Notes under the pieces: generated by a model
Databases searched by the model: none
Seen by the model: only the letters and a program-made list of their open reading frames with translations
What the model was told of the DNA's origin: nothing
Program-made: the position numbers and the translations under genes
Assembly (NCBI GenBank): GCA_021413845.1
Contig: JAIOPP010000096.1
Span: 20,427 to 84,426, forward strand
Length of the DNA: 64,000 nt
Source of the DNA: Planctomycetia bacterium
Lineage (GTDB): Bacteria > Planctomycetota > Planctomycetia > Pirellulales > PNKZ01
Direction: 5' to 3'
Shown: positions 35,831 to 44,073 of the stretch, piece by piece
Layout of the letters: each line of letters opens with the position of its first letter
Position numbering within the stretch: position 1 is the stretch's first letter

Positions 35831-37351
35831 GCCGCCGTACTGGAAATGGGAATGCCACATCCGCAGCGCCAACACTTGCACGTAATTCAAGGAATGGAGA
35901 GCATCGTCGTGTTGGTGTTCAGGACAAACGTAACGGACCGTTCGCAGGTAGGGATCGAACTCGGCCGTTTCGCAGGTGAATTGTTGGAGAAATTTTCCAC
36001 AGTCGCCCACTTTCGGAAAAAGCGTCATCCGCTTCTTGATCCGCGTGAATAAACCGCCGATCGTGCCGCTGCGATCGACGATCCATTTATATAGCACCCC
36101 ATCTTGCTTCGGTTCTTGTTCGGTCGAGGAATACAGGATCGCGTAAATGGGAATTCGCGACTCGACTTTAGAGAAGAGCACGCGGTTGTAAACGCCGCCG
36201 TTCCCGCCGCCGTCGGCCGCGATGAACCGTACACGAAATTCGCGGCAGAGTTTGGCGACGGCGTCGGACACGACCTCCGAATCCTCTTGGGCGCGCAATT
36301 GCTCGAAGCGCACGACGACGAAGTTCTTATCTTCCCGGATATAACCGATCGTCACGACGGTCGCGGAATGGACGCCTCCGCTCCAATCGATGCCGGCCAG
36401 CAAGCGGTCGCGATATTCGCGCGGGACATCCGCGAGTTTCGTCGCCATCGCTTGCTTCGTGCAGCAGGCCTCGATCTCTTCGCGCGTGATGAGATGATCG
36501 CCGAGCTGCGTCGGCAGACCGAGACATTCGTTCTTGAAGCGGGCCGCATCGTAGGTCGCCTGCCGCAATAGAATGTCATCGAACTTCAGCCACGGGACCA
36601 TCAGGTGATTGATCCAAAATCCCTCACCCCAGCGTGATGCGGGATTTCGGGCCACCCAGCGTCCGTCGCGGGCCTGGATCGGTCCCCGGCAGTTGGGACA
36701 AACGAGTCCCGCAGGACCGATCAATTTATCGTCCGGAATGAAACTTAACTTGCAGGTATGGCAGGGAATGTGCCATTCGTTGCCGGTCGATTGCTGAAAA
36801 ATCGACTCCACATGGTTGTCTTCCCCCTTAGGGGTCGCCGTAAGGATGACGCGCGGCCGAGTGGAGTGCGATAAGGTCTCCTGGAGAACAGGCAGCGTTT
36901 GGTCGGCGATATCCTGGAACTCGTCGATGAACAACAGGTCCGCGCTTAATCCCCGGACGGGGTCGGCTGAATGGAACGCGGCGCGAATATACACCTCGGA
37001 TCCGTTTCGAAAGCGCATGTGCTTGACCTGCGGGCGACGCCCTCGATTCCCTAATAAGAGGCGACTGACGACGGGACTTCCCTCGATCGCCGGAATGAGT
37101 CGCGACTTACTGAAGACGGCGGCCTGCTCCTGGCGGGGACAAACGAAAATCATGCTCGTTCCCGGGTTCGCAATCGCTTCGTAAATGATCCGATTACAAA
37201 GTAGCGTTGATTTTTCGACCTGTCGGCTACACCGCAGGATGAGATGGCGGTCGATCGCCCCATAGACGCTCTTCAAGTACTCCCGGCCGGCGAACGAGAT
37301 CGGCTGATTCCGCAAACGAATAAAATTTTTGCAGAACTTAAGAAGTCCCAT
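35828..37351 (-). CDS. phage terminase large subunit (TerL)
   Basis: About 507 residues from the ATG at 37351 (MGLLKFCKNFIRLRN). ATPase domain: the Walker A variant RCSRQVEKSTLL and Walker B LLFIDEFQDI (~155), then the coupling motif ILTATPKGED. A CxxC...CxxC zinc knuckle (CHTCKL, CPNCRG) follows, then an RNase H-type nuclease domain with LAGIDWSGGVHS, FIAADGGGNGG and the C-terminal HQHDDALHSL. It packages phage DNA into capsids. No portal, protease or capsid genes follow; the gene ends at the IS630 copy. Confidence 0.88.
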   Translation of the reverse strand: MGLLKFCKNFIRLRNQPISFAGREYLKSVYGAIDRHLILRCSRQVEKSTLLCNRIIYEAIANPGTSMIFVCPRQEQAAVFSKSRLIPAIEGSPVVSRLLLGNRGRRPQVKHMRFRNGSEVYIRAAFHSADPVRGLSADLLFIDEFQDIADQTLPVLQETLSHSTRPRVILTATPKGEDNHVESIFQQSTGNEWHIPCHTCKLSFIPDDKLIGPAGLVCPNCRGPIQARDGRWVARNPASRWGEGFWINHLMVPWLKFDDILLRQATYDAARFKNECLGLPTQLGDHLITREEIEACCTKQAMATKLADVPREYRDRLLAGIDWSGGVHSATVVTIGYIREDKNFVVVRFEQLRAQEDSEVVSDAVAKLCREFRVRFIAADGGGNGGVYNRVLFSKVESRIPIYAILYSSTEQEPKQDGVLYKWIVDRSGTIGGLFTRIKKRMTLFPKVGDCGKFLQQFTCETAEFDPYLRTVRYVCPEHQHDDALHSLNYVQVLALRMWHSHFQYGG

Positions 37352-37847
37352 GGGAATTCCCCATGGCGCGCGCCACGATCGCAGCGAGTTGTTCTTCCGA
37401 AAGAAATGCCGCCAAGTCATTCGCCATTTCGGGATGTCGTGCGACCATTTCGACCAGGGCTTCATCGGCGGTCCCTGAATGGCGCTCGGTCCCGCTTCGC
37501 TGACGGTAGTGCTGCAGGAGCGCTGTATAGCTGGCGTGCATCGTTCGCGCCTGTCCGATGGACACCCTGCCGAGCAAGACGAGTGGCGGTATGCCGCTCA
37601 AAGCGGCTAGACATTCCTCCTCGCTCAAGATTCGCGGCACGTGCGGACGACGCGCGTCGCGGCGGTAGTTTTCGGATCCATGATCGCCCGGCGGATCGCT
37701 CCGATGCGATTGTTGCCGGCGCGACTCCTGTTGACGGTCGGTTTGCGGCTGCGCGGCCTCGGCAGCGTTCCGGTCGGTGCCGCCGTGGTTCTCGGACCGC
37801 TCGTTCGCGGCCTGGTCGTCCGGACTTGGTAAAAGGGGAAATGTCAT
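37338..37847 (-). CDS. putative terminase small-subunit-like protein
   Basis: A 169-residue protein overlapping the terL start by 14 nt. The N-terminal ~70 residues are hydrophilic and Gln/Arg/Asp-rich (QPQTDRQQESRRQQSHRSD). The C-terminal ~95 are helical (RILSEEECLAALSGIPPLVL, VSIGQARTMHASYTALLQHY, VEMVARHPEMANDLAAFLSE). Position directly before terL and the overlap suggest a TerS or TerL partner; sequence alone does not show it. Confidence 0.6.
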   Translation of the reverse strand: MTFPLLPSPDDQAANERSENHGGTDRNAAEAAQPQTDRQQESRRQQSHRSDPPGDHGSENYRRDARRPHVPRILSEEECLAALSGIPPLVLLGRVSIGQARTMHASYTALLQHYRQRSGTERHSGTADEALVEMVARHPEMANDLAAFLSEEQLAAIVARAMGNSHGTS

Positions 37848-37986
37848 CGCACAGTCCTTTGCGCTGGTCGATCGCCGGAAGGGAATGTCGACCGCTTCAC
37901 GCAGTGGTCACTTCCCTCGGCGAATTCGGAACTTCGTGTCGGTAAACTCGGCTTCGTTTTGATTTAGGAAAGAGTCCAGGTTGGGG

Positions 37987-39087
37987 TTAGTCGTTCTCCG
38001 GCGGCCGCCGGATCTGCGTTGCGGAGGACGCTTGGCTCAGTCGATCGCTTTGATCGGCGAAGTATCGGTCCAGTCCCGCCAATTGAGAACTGCCGTCCTC
38101 GGCGGCGAGCGAGAGGCGGATCTTCTCAATCATCGAGCGCACGGTCGCGACACGGAGTATGCCGATCCTCGTGGCCAACTGCGCGGCGTGGAGGGCGGGG
38201 CACCACAATAAATGGCGGATGGCGTCGAACCAGAGCCGCAGCGGCAGCGGGGAGTCAGACATGATGGTCGTCGCCCGTATGCCGCTCTGCCGTTTGCAAA
38301 TCCGGCATTCCCAGCACTTGTGACGCGAAAAGATCCGGCCTTGTTTCGCCCGGCAATGCGGGCAACGTACCGCCCCTCGCAGCCAACGATCCGCGAGATA
38401 CCGCTCGCACGCCGCCTCGTCGGCGAACCCGAGCGGCGGCATCGCAAGTCCGCGTTGTGCACGGCGCGCGTTTTGAAGAGATTCCAACCGTTCCAACGTT
38501 TTCAGGAAGGCGCGTGAGCGATGCAGACTGTGTCGTTCGCAACGATCCGCCGCCGCCACGGTCAACGCCGCCGCTAAACCGGCATCCTCCGCCGCAACAT
38601 CGGCCGCCTGTGGCATTCCCGGCAACCAAGCGGGGAGCAGCAGCGCCGTCTGGCGCGCGACCGCAGCGACCCCCTGGTCCCATTTCTCGCTGGCGGCGGC
38701 ATGGCGGGCGAGTTCATGGACGAGCAGCGTCTCGGTCGCGCCGGAGGGCTGGTACTCCTCGATAAGGCGACGCCGCAACTGTTCTTGAAACGTCCGTTCC
38801 AGCACGGGTGGAAGAGCTCGCTCCTCGGCGCTGGACTCACGCAGATCGTCCACCTGCTCCGCTGCGGCACCCTCCGGCGTCGACGCTCCGCAAGCGATCG
38901 GACCAGCGCGATTCCGTTCTCCTTCCCACGCCTGATTTTGCCTGGTTGCGCAGGAGGAAAATTCCGTTGTGCTCCGCCCCGCGATGAAGGATGATTCGGA
39001 GATTGCGCGATCTGCCGATGCTTGGCGATCGGCATCCCGCTTCGGTCGACCATCCGTCATCGGTGTCGTCGCGCTTTGGCCATCCAT
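37987..39087 (-). CDS. IS1595-type zinc-ribbon protein without DDE domain
   Basis: About 366 residues from the ATG at 39087, which has GGAG at proper distance. Residues ~75-225 are helical with no recognised family (VLERTFQEQLRRRLIEEYQP, LLLPAWLPGMPQAADVAAED). From ~240 it matches the N-terminal part of IS1595-family transposases: CERYLADRWLRGAVRCPHCR, then CWECRICKRQSGIRATTIM (two CxxC pairs) and PLPLRLWFDAIRHLLW. The catalytic DDE/N domain that should follow is missing; the protein ends with a Gln/Ser tail. A co-opted DNA-binding protein is likely. It lies between terminase genes and a divergent repressor. Confidence 0.7.
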   Translation of the reverse strand: MDGQSATTPMTDGRPKRDADRQASADRAISESSFIAGRSTTEFSSCATRQNQAWEGERNRAGPIACGASTPEGAAAEQVDDLRESSAEERALPPVLERTFQEQLRRRLIEEYQPSGATETLLVHELARHAAASEKWDQGVAAVARQTALLLPAWLPGMPQAADVAAEDAGLAAALTVAAADRCERHSLHRSRAFLKTLERLESLQNARRAQRGLAMPPLGFADEAACERYLADRWLRGAVRCPHCRAKQGRIFSRHKCWECRICKRQSGIRATTIMSDSPLPLRLWFDAIRHLLWCPALHAAQLATRIGILRVATVRSMIEKIRLSLAAEDGSSQLAGLDRYFADQSDRLSQASSATQIRRPPEND

Positions 39088-39143
39088 GGCGGATCTCCGC
39101 AAAGTCCAGAAAAATTTCACACGCGAGAACGTTCCCTATTAGA

Positions 39144-39160
39144 ATATCCTTATAGGGTAT
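39144..39160. promoter_or_regulatory. possible operator between repressor and phage-like genes
   Basis: ATATCC-TTATA-GGGTAT is an imperfect 6-bp inverted repeat centred in the 100-bp divergent region, 27 nt before the repressor start. It is AT-rich compared with its surroundings, so it may also contain promoter elements. Confidence 0.35.
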
Positions 39161-39187
39161 CTCGGTCAAGAACCATAAAACTGAAAT

Positions 39188-39865
39188 ATGACGCAAGAAC
39201 CACATAAAGCCACCCCTTTCGAAGGTGTTGAGAGCGATCTGGCGGATCTCCCCCGTAAGCGGCTGGAAAAGCTGCTGGAAGCCATGGAAGAGCGGGGCAT
39301 TTCGCAAGCCGACGTCGCAAAACGGGTAGCGGTTCCCGCGCCCTATCTCTCTGACGTGAAGATCGGGCGGCGTCCGCTGTCGGAGTTATTTGCGCGGCGG
39401 TTCTTTGAGGAATTCGGCGTCGACCACCAGTGGCTTTTAGGCCAACAAGGCTCGATGGAGGTCCCGCCGTTCGGTAGCTCCTCGCTCGGCGACGGGCGAC
39501 GCGTCTGGCTGCCGGCCTTCGCACATCCGATTTCGGGGGATCCCACAGGCTGGAGCAACTGGGATGGGACGTGCGTGGAGCTCGCCGGGATGGCCGCGAT
39601 ACGCGTCCTGTTCGCCGAGCGACCGTACATCCTCCGATTCGGCGTCGACGATCGACGGGGGCGACTCCGGCGCGGCGACTTGGTGCTCATTTCGCAGGCG
39701 ATCGACGCCTCGGCCGAGATCCAGGTTGTGAAAGCAGCGAGGAAGATGTTCTTAGCGCGCCGTGCACCGGATGGGACCTGGGAGCGCTTGAGCACCGACG
39801 GAACGATCGACGTCGAACCGGTCGTGATAGGACACTGCGTCGGCGTCATATGGAGCGCGTTGTAA
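39188..39865 (+). CDS. CI/LexA-like phage repressor
   Basis: A 225-residue protein with an N-terminal XRE helix-turn-helix (~25-80: AMEERGISQADVAKRVAVPA, PYLSDVKIGRRPLSELFARR). A C-terminal S24-like beta domain (~120-225) is recognisable by the GDLVLIS strand and the terminal GHCVGVIWS. The catalytic Ser and Lys of the self-cleaving S24 peptidases are not evident, so it may not be RecA-inducible. It faces the zinc-ribbon/terminase genes divergently, the arrangement of a phage lysogeny switch. No good Shine-Dalgarno is seen before the ATG. Confidence 0.78.
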   Translation: MTQEPHKATPFEGVESDLADLPRKRLEKLLEAMEERGISQADVAKRVAVPAPYLSDVKIGRRPLSELFARRFFEEFGVDHQWLLGQQGSMEVPPFGSSSLGDGRRVWLPAFAHPISGDPTGWSNWDGTCVELAGMAAIRVLFAERPYILRFGVDDRRGRLRRGDLVLISQAIDASAEIQVVKAARKMFLARRAPDGTWERLSTDGTIDVEPVVIGHCVGVIWSAL

Positions 39866-40833
39866 CAGGGAAAGCTTCGGCCTCAACGGCCCGAACGAGG
39901 CTCGGCAGGCGCCGCGTCCTTCGATATTGCCGACGATCGGCTCACGGCGACGTACCGAGCTGCAGTTCACGCCCTATGGGAGCGTACCGCGTTCCCGATG
40001 ATTCGGCGAATTCCTTTCGCATGTGCACTTGCGCGCTGTGCGAGCGACGTCGACCGCATCGCCGGCAACGATCGGAGTAGTGACGACGAAAATCGACTTT
40101 TCATGGACTCGGCGATCCGCCTTCAACCTGAAATCCTGCCGTCGGTGCTATGCACTTGAGGTCGATAAAAGCAAAATCGCCGAAGGGCACCTTGCCGTCC
40201 GCGATTTTAGCTTCGCGACATGACGAGTCTCGGGGCGATAGGCCGCCGGCAGTACGGCGATCCTCCGAACTAGGGAGGTCTCGGTGGAGTTTCCTTTCAG
40301 CGGCCGAGCGCAGCGGTCGGGTACGTAGGGGAATTGCTTTTTTCGGTAACTTGATTTCTCACCATCGAACTTAAAAAACCGCTTTTTCGAGGCATATAAG
40401 GAGACCATGACTTAGCCGTCGCATTCCCCGTATCTCCTTGTTATTTCGTCAACGGCTCACGAGATCGACTAGGTCTCGCGTCGTCACCGGGAAGACGCAG
40501 GTTCGATCCGGTCACCGTGGGCTCCCTTGGCATTCGGCATGGAGCCCTGGCACTATTGCCGGCATCTTCGCGCATTCAACCGCCGGGGATGGTCTTGTGA
40601 TAAGGCTTCAACACCCGGGTCATCCGCTCGGCGGCGGCACGACGACCGACCGATCGGTTTTGGGAGGCTCCGACGACGAAGCTTCCGATGGCTACGAAAG
40701 GTTCCTAAAAAACATATGCGAGCCGGAAATCGTACGGTTCATAAAGTACCTAGCCGGGGCGGTGGAGAGCGCCGAATTCTCATGCCTGCATCTTGATCGT
40801 CCCTGGAAACTCTAACAAGGAGAGACCAAGTTT
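39866..40833. other. 968-bp region without a convincing gene
   Basis: Open frames here (for example 40438-40815 plus) have no family features. A T-arm-like GGTTCGATCC occurs at 40500-40509 but no tRNA can be folded. At ~40401-40416 a good AAGGAG is followed by ATG-ACT-TAG, a start-stop remnant. This stretch may be decayed sequence. Confidence 0.5.
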
Positions 40834-41193
40834 ATGTCCCACATCGTTCAGATTCAGACCGAGGTGCGCGATCCGGTCGCCCTGACGACGGCCTGTGCTC
40901 GACTCGGACTACCTACGCCGATCCATCGGACCGTCATACTCTACCAAGCCGAAGCGACGGGCTTAGCAGTGGAGTTGCCGCGTTGGCGATACCCAGTCGT
41001 GTGTCAGACGGAGACCGGTCAACTTCGCTACGACAACTTCGGAGGTCGTTGGGGAGATCGGACCCAACTCGATCGGCTGCTTCAGATTTACGCGGTGGAA
41101 AAAGCTAAATCGGCGGCGCGGAAGCAGGGCTTCGGCGTGAGCGAGCGGACGCTCGAGGACGGGAGTATTTTAATTCGGGTTCAGGCCGCTTGA
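40834..41193 (+). CDS. DUF1257 (Ycf35-like) protein
   Basis: A 119-residue protein of the DUF1257 family, related to plastid/cyanobacterial Ycf35. Visible are the N-terminal MSHIVQIQTEVRDPVAL, the strand region PRWRYPVVCQTETGQLRYDN, and the C-terminal KQGFGVSERTLEDGSILIRV that is strongly typical. AAGGAG lies 11 nt before the ATG. In Planctomycetes and Cyanobacteria the family occurs with DUF2997 and a Ycf46-like AAA ATPase, both of which follow here. Biochemical function is unknown. Confidence 0.88.
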   Translation: MSHIVQIQTEVRDPVALTTACARLGLPTPIHRTVILYQAEATGLAVELPRWRYPVVCQTETGQLRYDNFGGRWGDRTQLDRLLQIYAVEKAKSAARKQGFGVSERTLEDGSILIRVQAA

Positions 41194-41536
41194 GCTTGCG
41201 CGTCCGCTGCGTTCGATCTTCGCATGCGATTTTTATAAGCCTTGCGAAGCTGAGGCGATTCGTTCTCGGCGCTCGGCTTCGGCCTGGACGACGATCCCAT
41301 GACCGTCTTTCACCTTTCGCCTGCGGTCGAAATGAAATGCGTGAGTCCGAATACCGTAAGGTTAAGGAAGACGGCACACAACGTCATGTCGATTTAAGCA
41401 CCATGAACGTCGATGCGGAAGCGGCCCCGCAGCGAAGGCCGGTTGCCGACGCGTCCATGAAATCCTCAGAACGTAGTCGCGGCTTGAATTAGTTCGCTTT
41501 CACGGCAAGCACCTCCTTCATCTTTCGGAGAACGAC
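41194..41536. other. 343-bp spacer between DUF1257 and DUF2997 genes
   Basis: No convincing gene. Near its end is CACCTCCTT (41510-41518), identical to the anti-Shine-Dalgarno core of 16S rRNA. CTCC (41513-41516) could pair with the GGAG (41527-41530) that serves the DUF2997 gene. Confidence 0.5.
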
Positions 41537-41755
41537 ATGCAAGACCGCATAACGGGTAACGCTGTATTTAAGATCGTGGAAGTGGTCGTATCGCCAACGG
41601 GAGAGATCGTCATTCGGACCAAAGGATTCGTCGGTACGGCCTGCCGAGACGGGAGCCGGTTTCTCGAAGAAGCTCTCGGACGATGTCAGAACGAGCGGCT
41701 TACCACCGAATCGCACCAAGCTCTTCCCGTAGACGGACTATGGGTGAATCGCTGA
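41537..41755 (+). CDS. DUF2997 protein
   Basis: A 72-residue small protein with the DUF2997 core VVVSPTGEIVIRTKGFVGTA followed by CRDGSRFLEEALG. It is preceded by CGGAG seven bases upstream. It always seems to accompany DUF1257/AAA genes in the genomes I know; its role is unknown. The core is predicted to be two or three beta strands and one helix. Confidence 0.88.
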   Translation: MQDRITGNAVFKIVEVVVSPTGEIVIRTKGFVGTACRDGSRFLEEALGRCQNERLTTESHQALPVDGLWVNR

Positions 41756-42492
41756 CGAACGGTGCGTTAGCGAAAATCGTCGATCTCTTTTCGACTATCC
41801 GTATGAACGCGCCATTTCATCGTCATCAGGCGGCACTCGCTCAGCCGAGCTTTACACGCGGCAGCGTGACGGATTCCTACGCGTGAAGTGATTCCGCGGC
41901 AAAAAATCCCGGCCGCCGGCACCGCGCAGTCGACGCCCCCTTGCTCACGAACCGTACTCCAGCCCCATTCTGCGAATCCGTCCTCCGCGGTAATGCGGCA
42001 CGGGGGCGACGTTAAATCCATCAGCACGCAAGCGGATTGTCGAACGTCGATTCTTTTTATCACGCGGCAAGCGGCGACGCGGGATCGACGACGCCGGGTT
42101 TTCGTCACGGTAGTTGAAGTCCATTGTTTTGTGCCGTATCGACTGCGGCCCAAACGATGCAATCTGTTGTTCAAAAAGAGAGAGCCGTTTTGGAGCTGCT
42201 AGGTAGGCTACCACGCGCGACGGCTCGTGCTCATCGGCCTGAACGCCCATCACCAAGGGGACCCAATCCCGCTGTCGAGCGTTCGCTCGTGAGCGTCCGA
42301 CCTTGCGCTCCCCGTAGGGTTCGCGGTCCAATCGCCAAAGCCACGCGACCATTCACAAGGCTTAGTATGCAGGGACCCACCACCCGAAATATCGGCCGAA
42401 GAAGTCGTCGCGCCGGAGACGGCGACTTACATAAGCACCTTTTTCCCATCCGTCCTCGGCGTCCGGTTGCCGACACACCTCGGGAGCATTCC
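41756..42492. other. 737-bp region upstream of the AAA ATPase gene
   Basis: The AAA reading frame is open back to 42124, but its codons show no family similarity. No gene on either strand is supported. A GGGAG directly precedes the AAA start at 42493. A long leader or decayed sequence is possible. Confidence 0.5.
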
Positions 42493-43983
42493 ATGTCTTT
42501 GGCTCAGAGCTTGTCCGAATACATCCGTGCCTGTTTTACCGGGGTCTGGGTCGAAAGTCATGAACAGCAAGATGCACTTACCGAAATCGCCGGCCTCTGT
42601 CGCCGCGAACGGTGGCGACTCGCAACCTGGGACATCGATCGCGGACTCGACGTCGGCGATGACGGATCGTCGATCTCTGCCGGACAGGATCCGCTCGCGG
42701 CCGTTCAAGCACTGAACCGGATGGCGTCGGCCGACGGCACCGCGATCTTGGTACTGCAGAACTTCCATCGGTTCATGCAATCCGCCGAGATCGTGCAAGC
42801 ACTTTTGCGACAGATCATTAACGGCAAGCAGCATCGGACCTTCGTCGTGGTCCTAGCTCCGCTGGTCCAGATACCGCTCGAACTCGAAAAGTTGTTCGTC
42901 GTCGTGTCGCATGAGCTTCCCGGCCGCGAGCAGTTGTTAGAGATCGCCCGCGGGATCGCGACGGAAGCCGGTGAGTTACCGGAAGGTGCCGCACTCGACA
43001 CCATGCTCGATTCGGCGGCGGGACTCACGCGTTACGAAGCGGAAGGGGCGTTCAGCCTAGCACTGGTTCGATGCGGTCGTATTCAAGCGGATGCGATCTG
43101 GGATTTGAAGGCCGGCATGCTGAAGAAGAGCGGCTTAATGTCGCTGCATCGCAACAGCGACGACTTTGAGAGTTTGGGCGGCCTCTCTGCGCTCAAAGCC
43201 TTCTGCAAACGCGCGCTGCTGCAGCCGGGACGAGGTCATCCACTCAAGCGTCCCCGGGGCGTGCTCTTGCTCTCACCGCCGGGATGTGGCAAGTCGCAGT
43301 TCTGCAAAGCACTCGGCAAGGAAACCGGGCGGCCGGTGTTGATCCTCGACGTCGGGACGCTGATGGGCTCGCTCGTCGGTCAAACGGAAGAGCGGACGCG
43401 GCAGGCACTGCGAATCATCGAGGCCATGGCCCCGTGCGTGCTGATGGTCGACGAGGTCGAGAAGGCGTTCGCCGGGCTCGGTACGTCAGGCTCCGCCGAT
43501 AGCGGCGTCTCGGCGCGGATGTTCGGTGCGTTCCTCAGCTGGCTCAACGACCACGAGTCCGACGTCTTCACGGTTTGTACGGCCAACGACGTTTCGAAAC
43601 TTCCGCCCGAATTCTCACGCGCCGGTCGCTTCGACGGCGTCTTCTTTCTCGATCTGCCGGAGCGTGCCGAGAAGGACGCCATCTGGCGGATGTACCTGGC
43701 GCAGTACCAACTCGATCGCGATCAACGCTTGCCGGACGACGCGCAGTGGACCGGGGCCGAGATCAAAAGCTGCTGTCGATTGGCGGCGCTCTTGGATCTG
43801 CCGCTCGTGCAAGCGGCCGAGAACGTCGTCCCGGTCGCCGTCACGGCGGCCGAAGCGGTCGAGCGGTTGCGCTCTTGGGCCGGCGGGCGATGTCTCAGCG
43901 CCGATCACGCCGGGATCTACCGCCGCGAAGCGTCGGCAACAACGTCGCGCCGTCGCGTCACGCGGGATTCCTCGCAGAACTAG
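42493..43983 (+). CDS. Ycf46-like AAA ATPase
   Basis: About 496 residues. The N-terminal ~200 residues form a degenerate ATPase-like domain typical of Ycf46 (VWVESHEQQDALTEIAGLCR, TAILVLQNFHRFMQSAEIVQ, RTFVVVLAPLVQIPLELEKL). The AAA domain has Walker A LLLSPPGCGKSQFCKAL (~258), Walker B ACVLMVDEVEKAFAG and the second region of homology ENSRAGRFDGVFFLD-like (SRAGRFDGVFFLDLPER). Cyanobacterial Ycf46 has been linked to inorganic carbon use, but this cassette lacks any carbon-concentrating gene. The ATPase is the only obvious enzyme of the DUF1257/DUF2997 set. Confidence 0.9.
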   Translation: MSLAQSLSEYIRACFTGVWVESHEQQDALTEIAGLCRRERWRLATWDIDRGLDVGDDGSSISAGQDPLAAVQALNRMASADGTAILVLQNFHRFMQSAEIVQALLRQIINGKQHRTFVVVLAPLVQIPLELEKLFVVVSHELPGREQLLEIARGIATEAGELPEGAALDTMLDSAAGLTRYEAEGAFSLALVRCGRIQADAIWDLKAGMLKKSGLMSLHRNSDDFESLGGLSALKAFCKRALLQPGRGHPLKRPRGVLLLSPPGCGKSQFCKALGKETGRPVLILDVGTLMGSLVGQTEERTRQALRIIEAMAPCVLMVDEVEKAFAGLGTSGSADSGVSARMFGAFLSWLNDHESDVFTVCTANDVSKLPPEFSRAGRFDGVFFLDLPERAEKDAIWRMYLAQYQLDRDQRLPDDAQWTGAEIKSCCRLAALLDLPLVQAAENVVPVAVTAAEAVERLRSWAGGRCLSADHAGIYRREASATTSRRRVTRDSSQN

Positions 43984-44003
43984 CTTTGATCAGAAGTGGA
44001 AAA

Positions 44004-44045
44004 GCAACGGCGACGCTTTGCCGAAATGGCTTGCGTCGCCGTTGC
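44004..44045. terminator. bidirectional hairpin between convergent genes
   Basis: A perfect 13-bp stem GCAACGGCGACGC / GCGTCGCCGTTGC (44004-44016 and 44033-44045) with a 16-nt loop. It lies 20 nt after the AAA gene stop and 28 nt from the acetyltransferase stop. There is no proper U-tract, so termination strength is uncertain. Confidence 0.55.
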
Positions 44046-44073
44046 CGATTTATCGAATGAATTCGTTCCGAAC

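Noticed and set aside
40480..40530. tRNA-like T-arm (GGTTCGATCC) with ...GGGCTCC 3' sequence
   Set aside because: No matching acceptor 5' half, D-arm or anticodon arm can be folded upstream, so no tRNA gene is called.
40438..40815. 125-codon plus-strand frame before DUF1257
   Set aside because: No recognisable features, poor start context; composition looks like a chance frame in GC-rich DNA.
42124..42492. N-terminal extension of the AAA ATPase
   Set aside because: Residues before the ATG at 42493 are Arg/Pro-rich and unlike the family; GGGAG precedes 42493.
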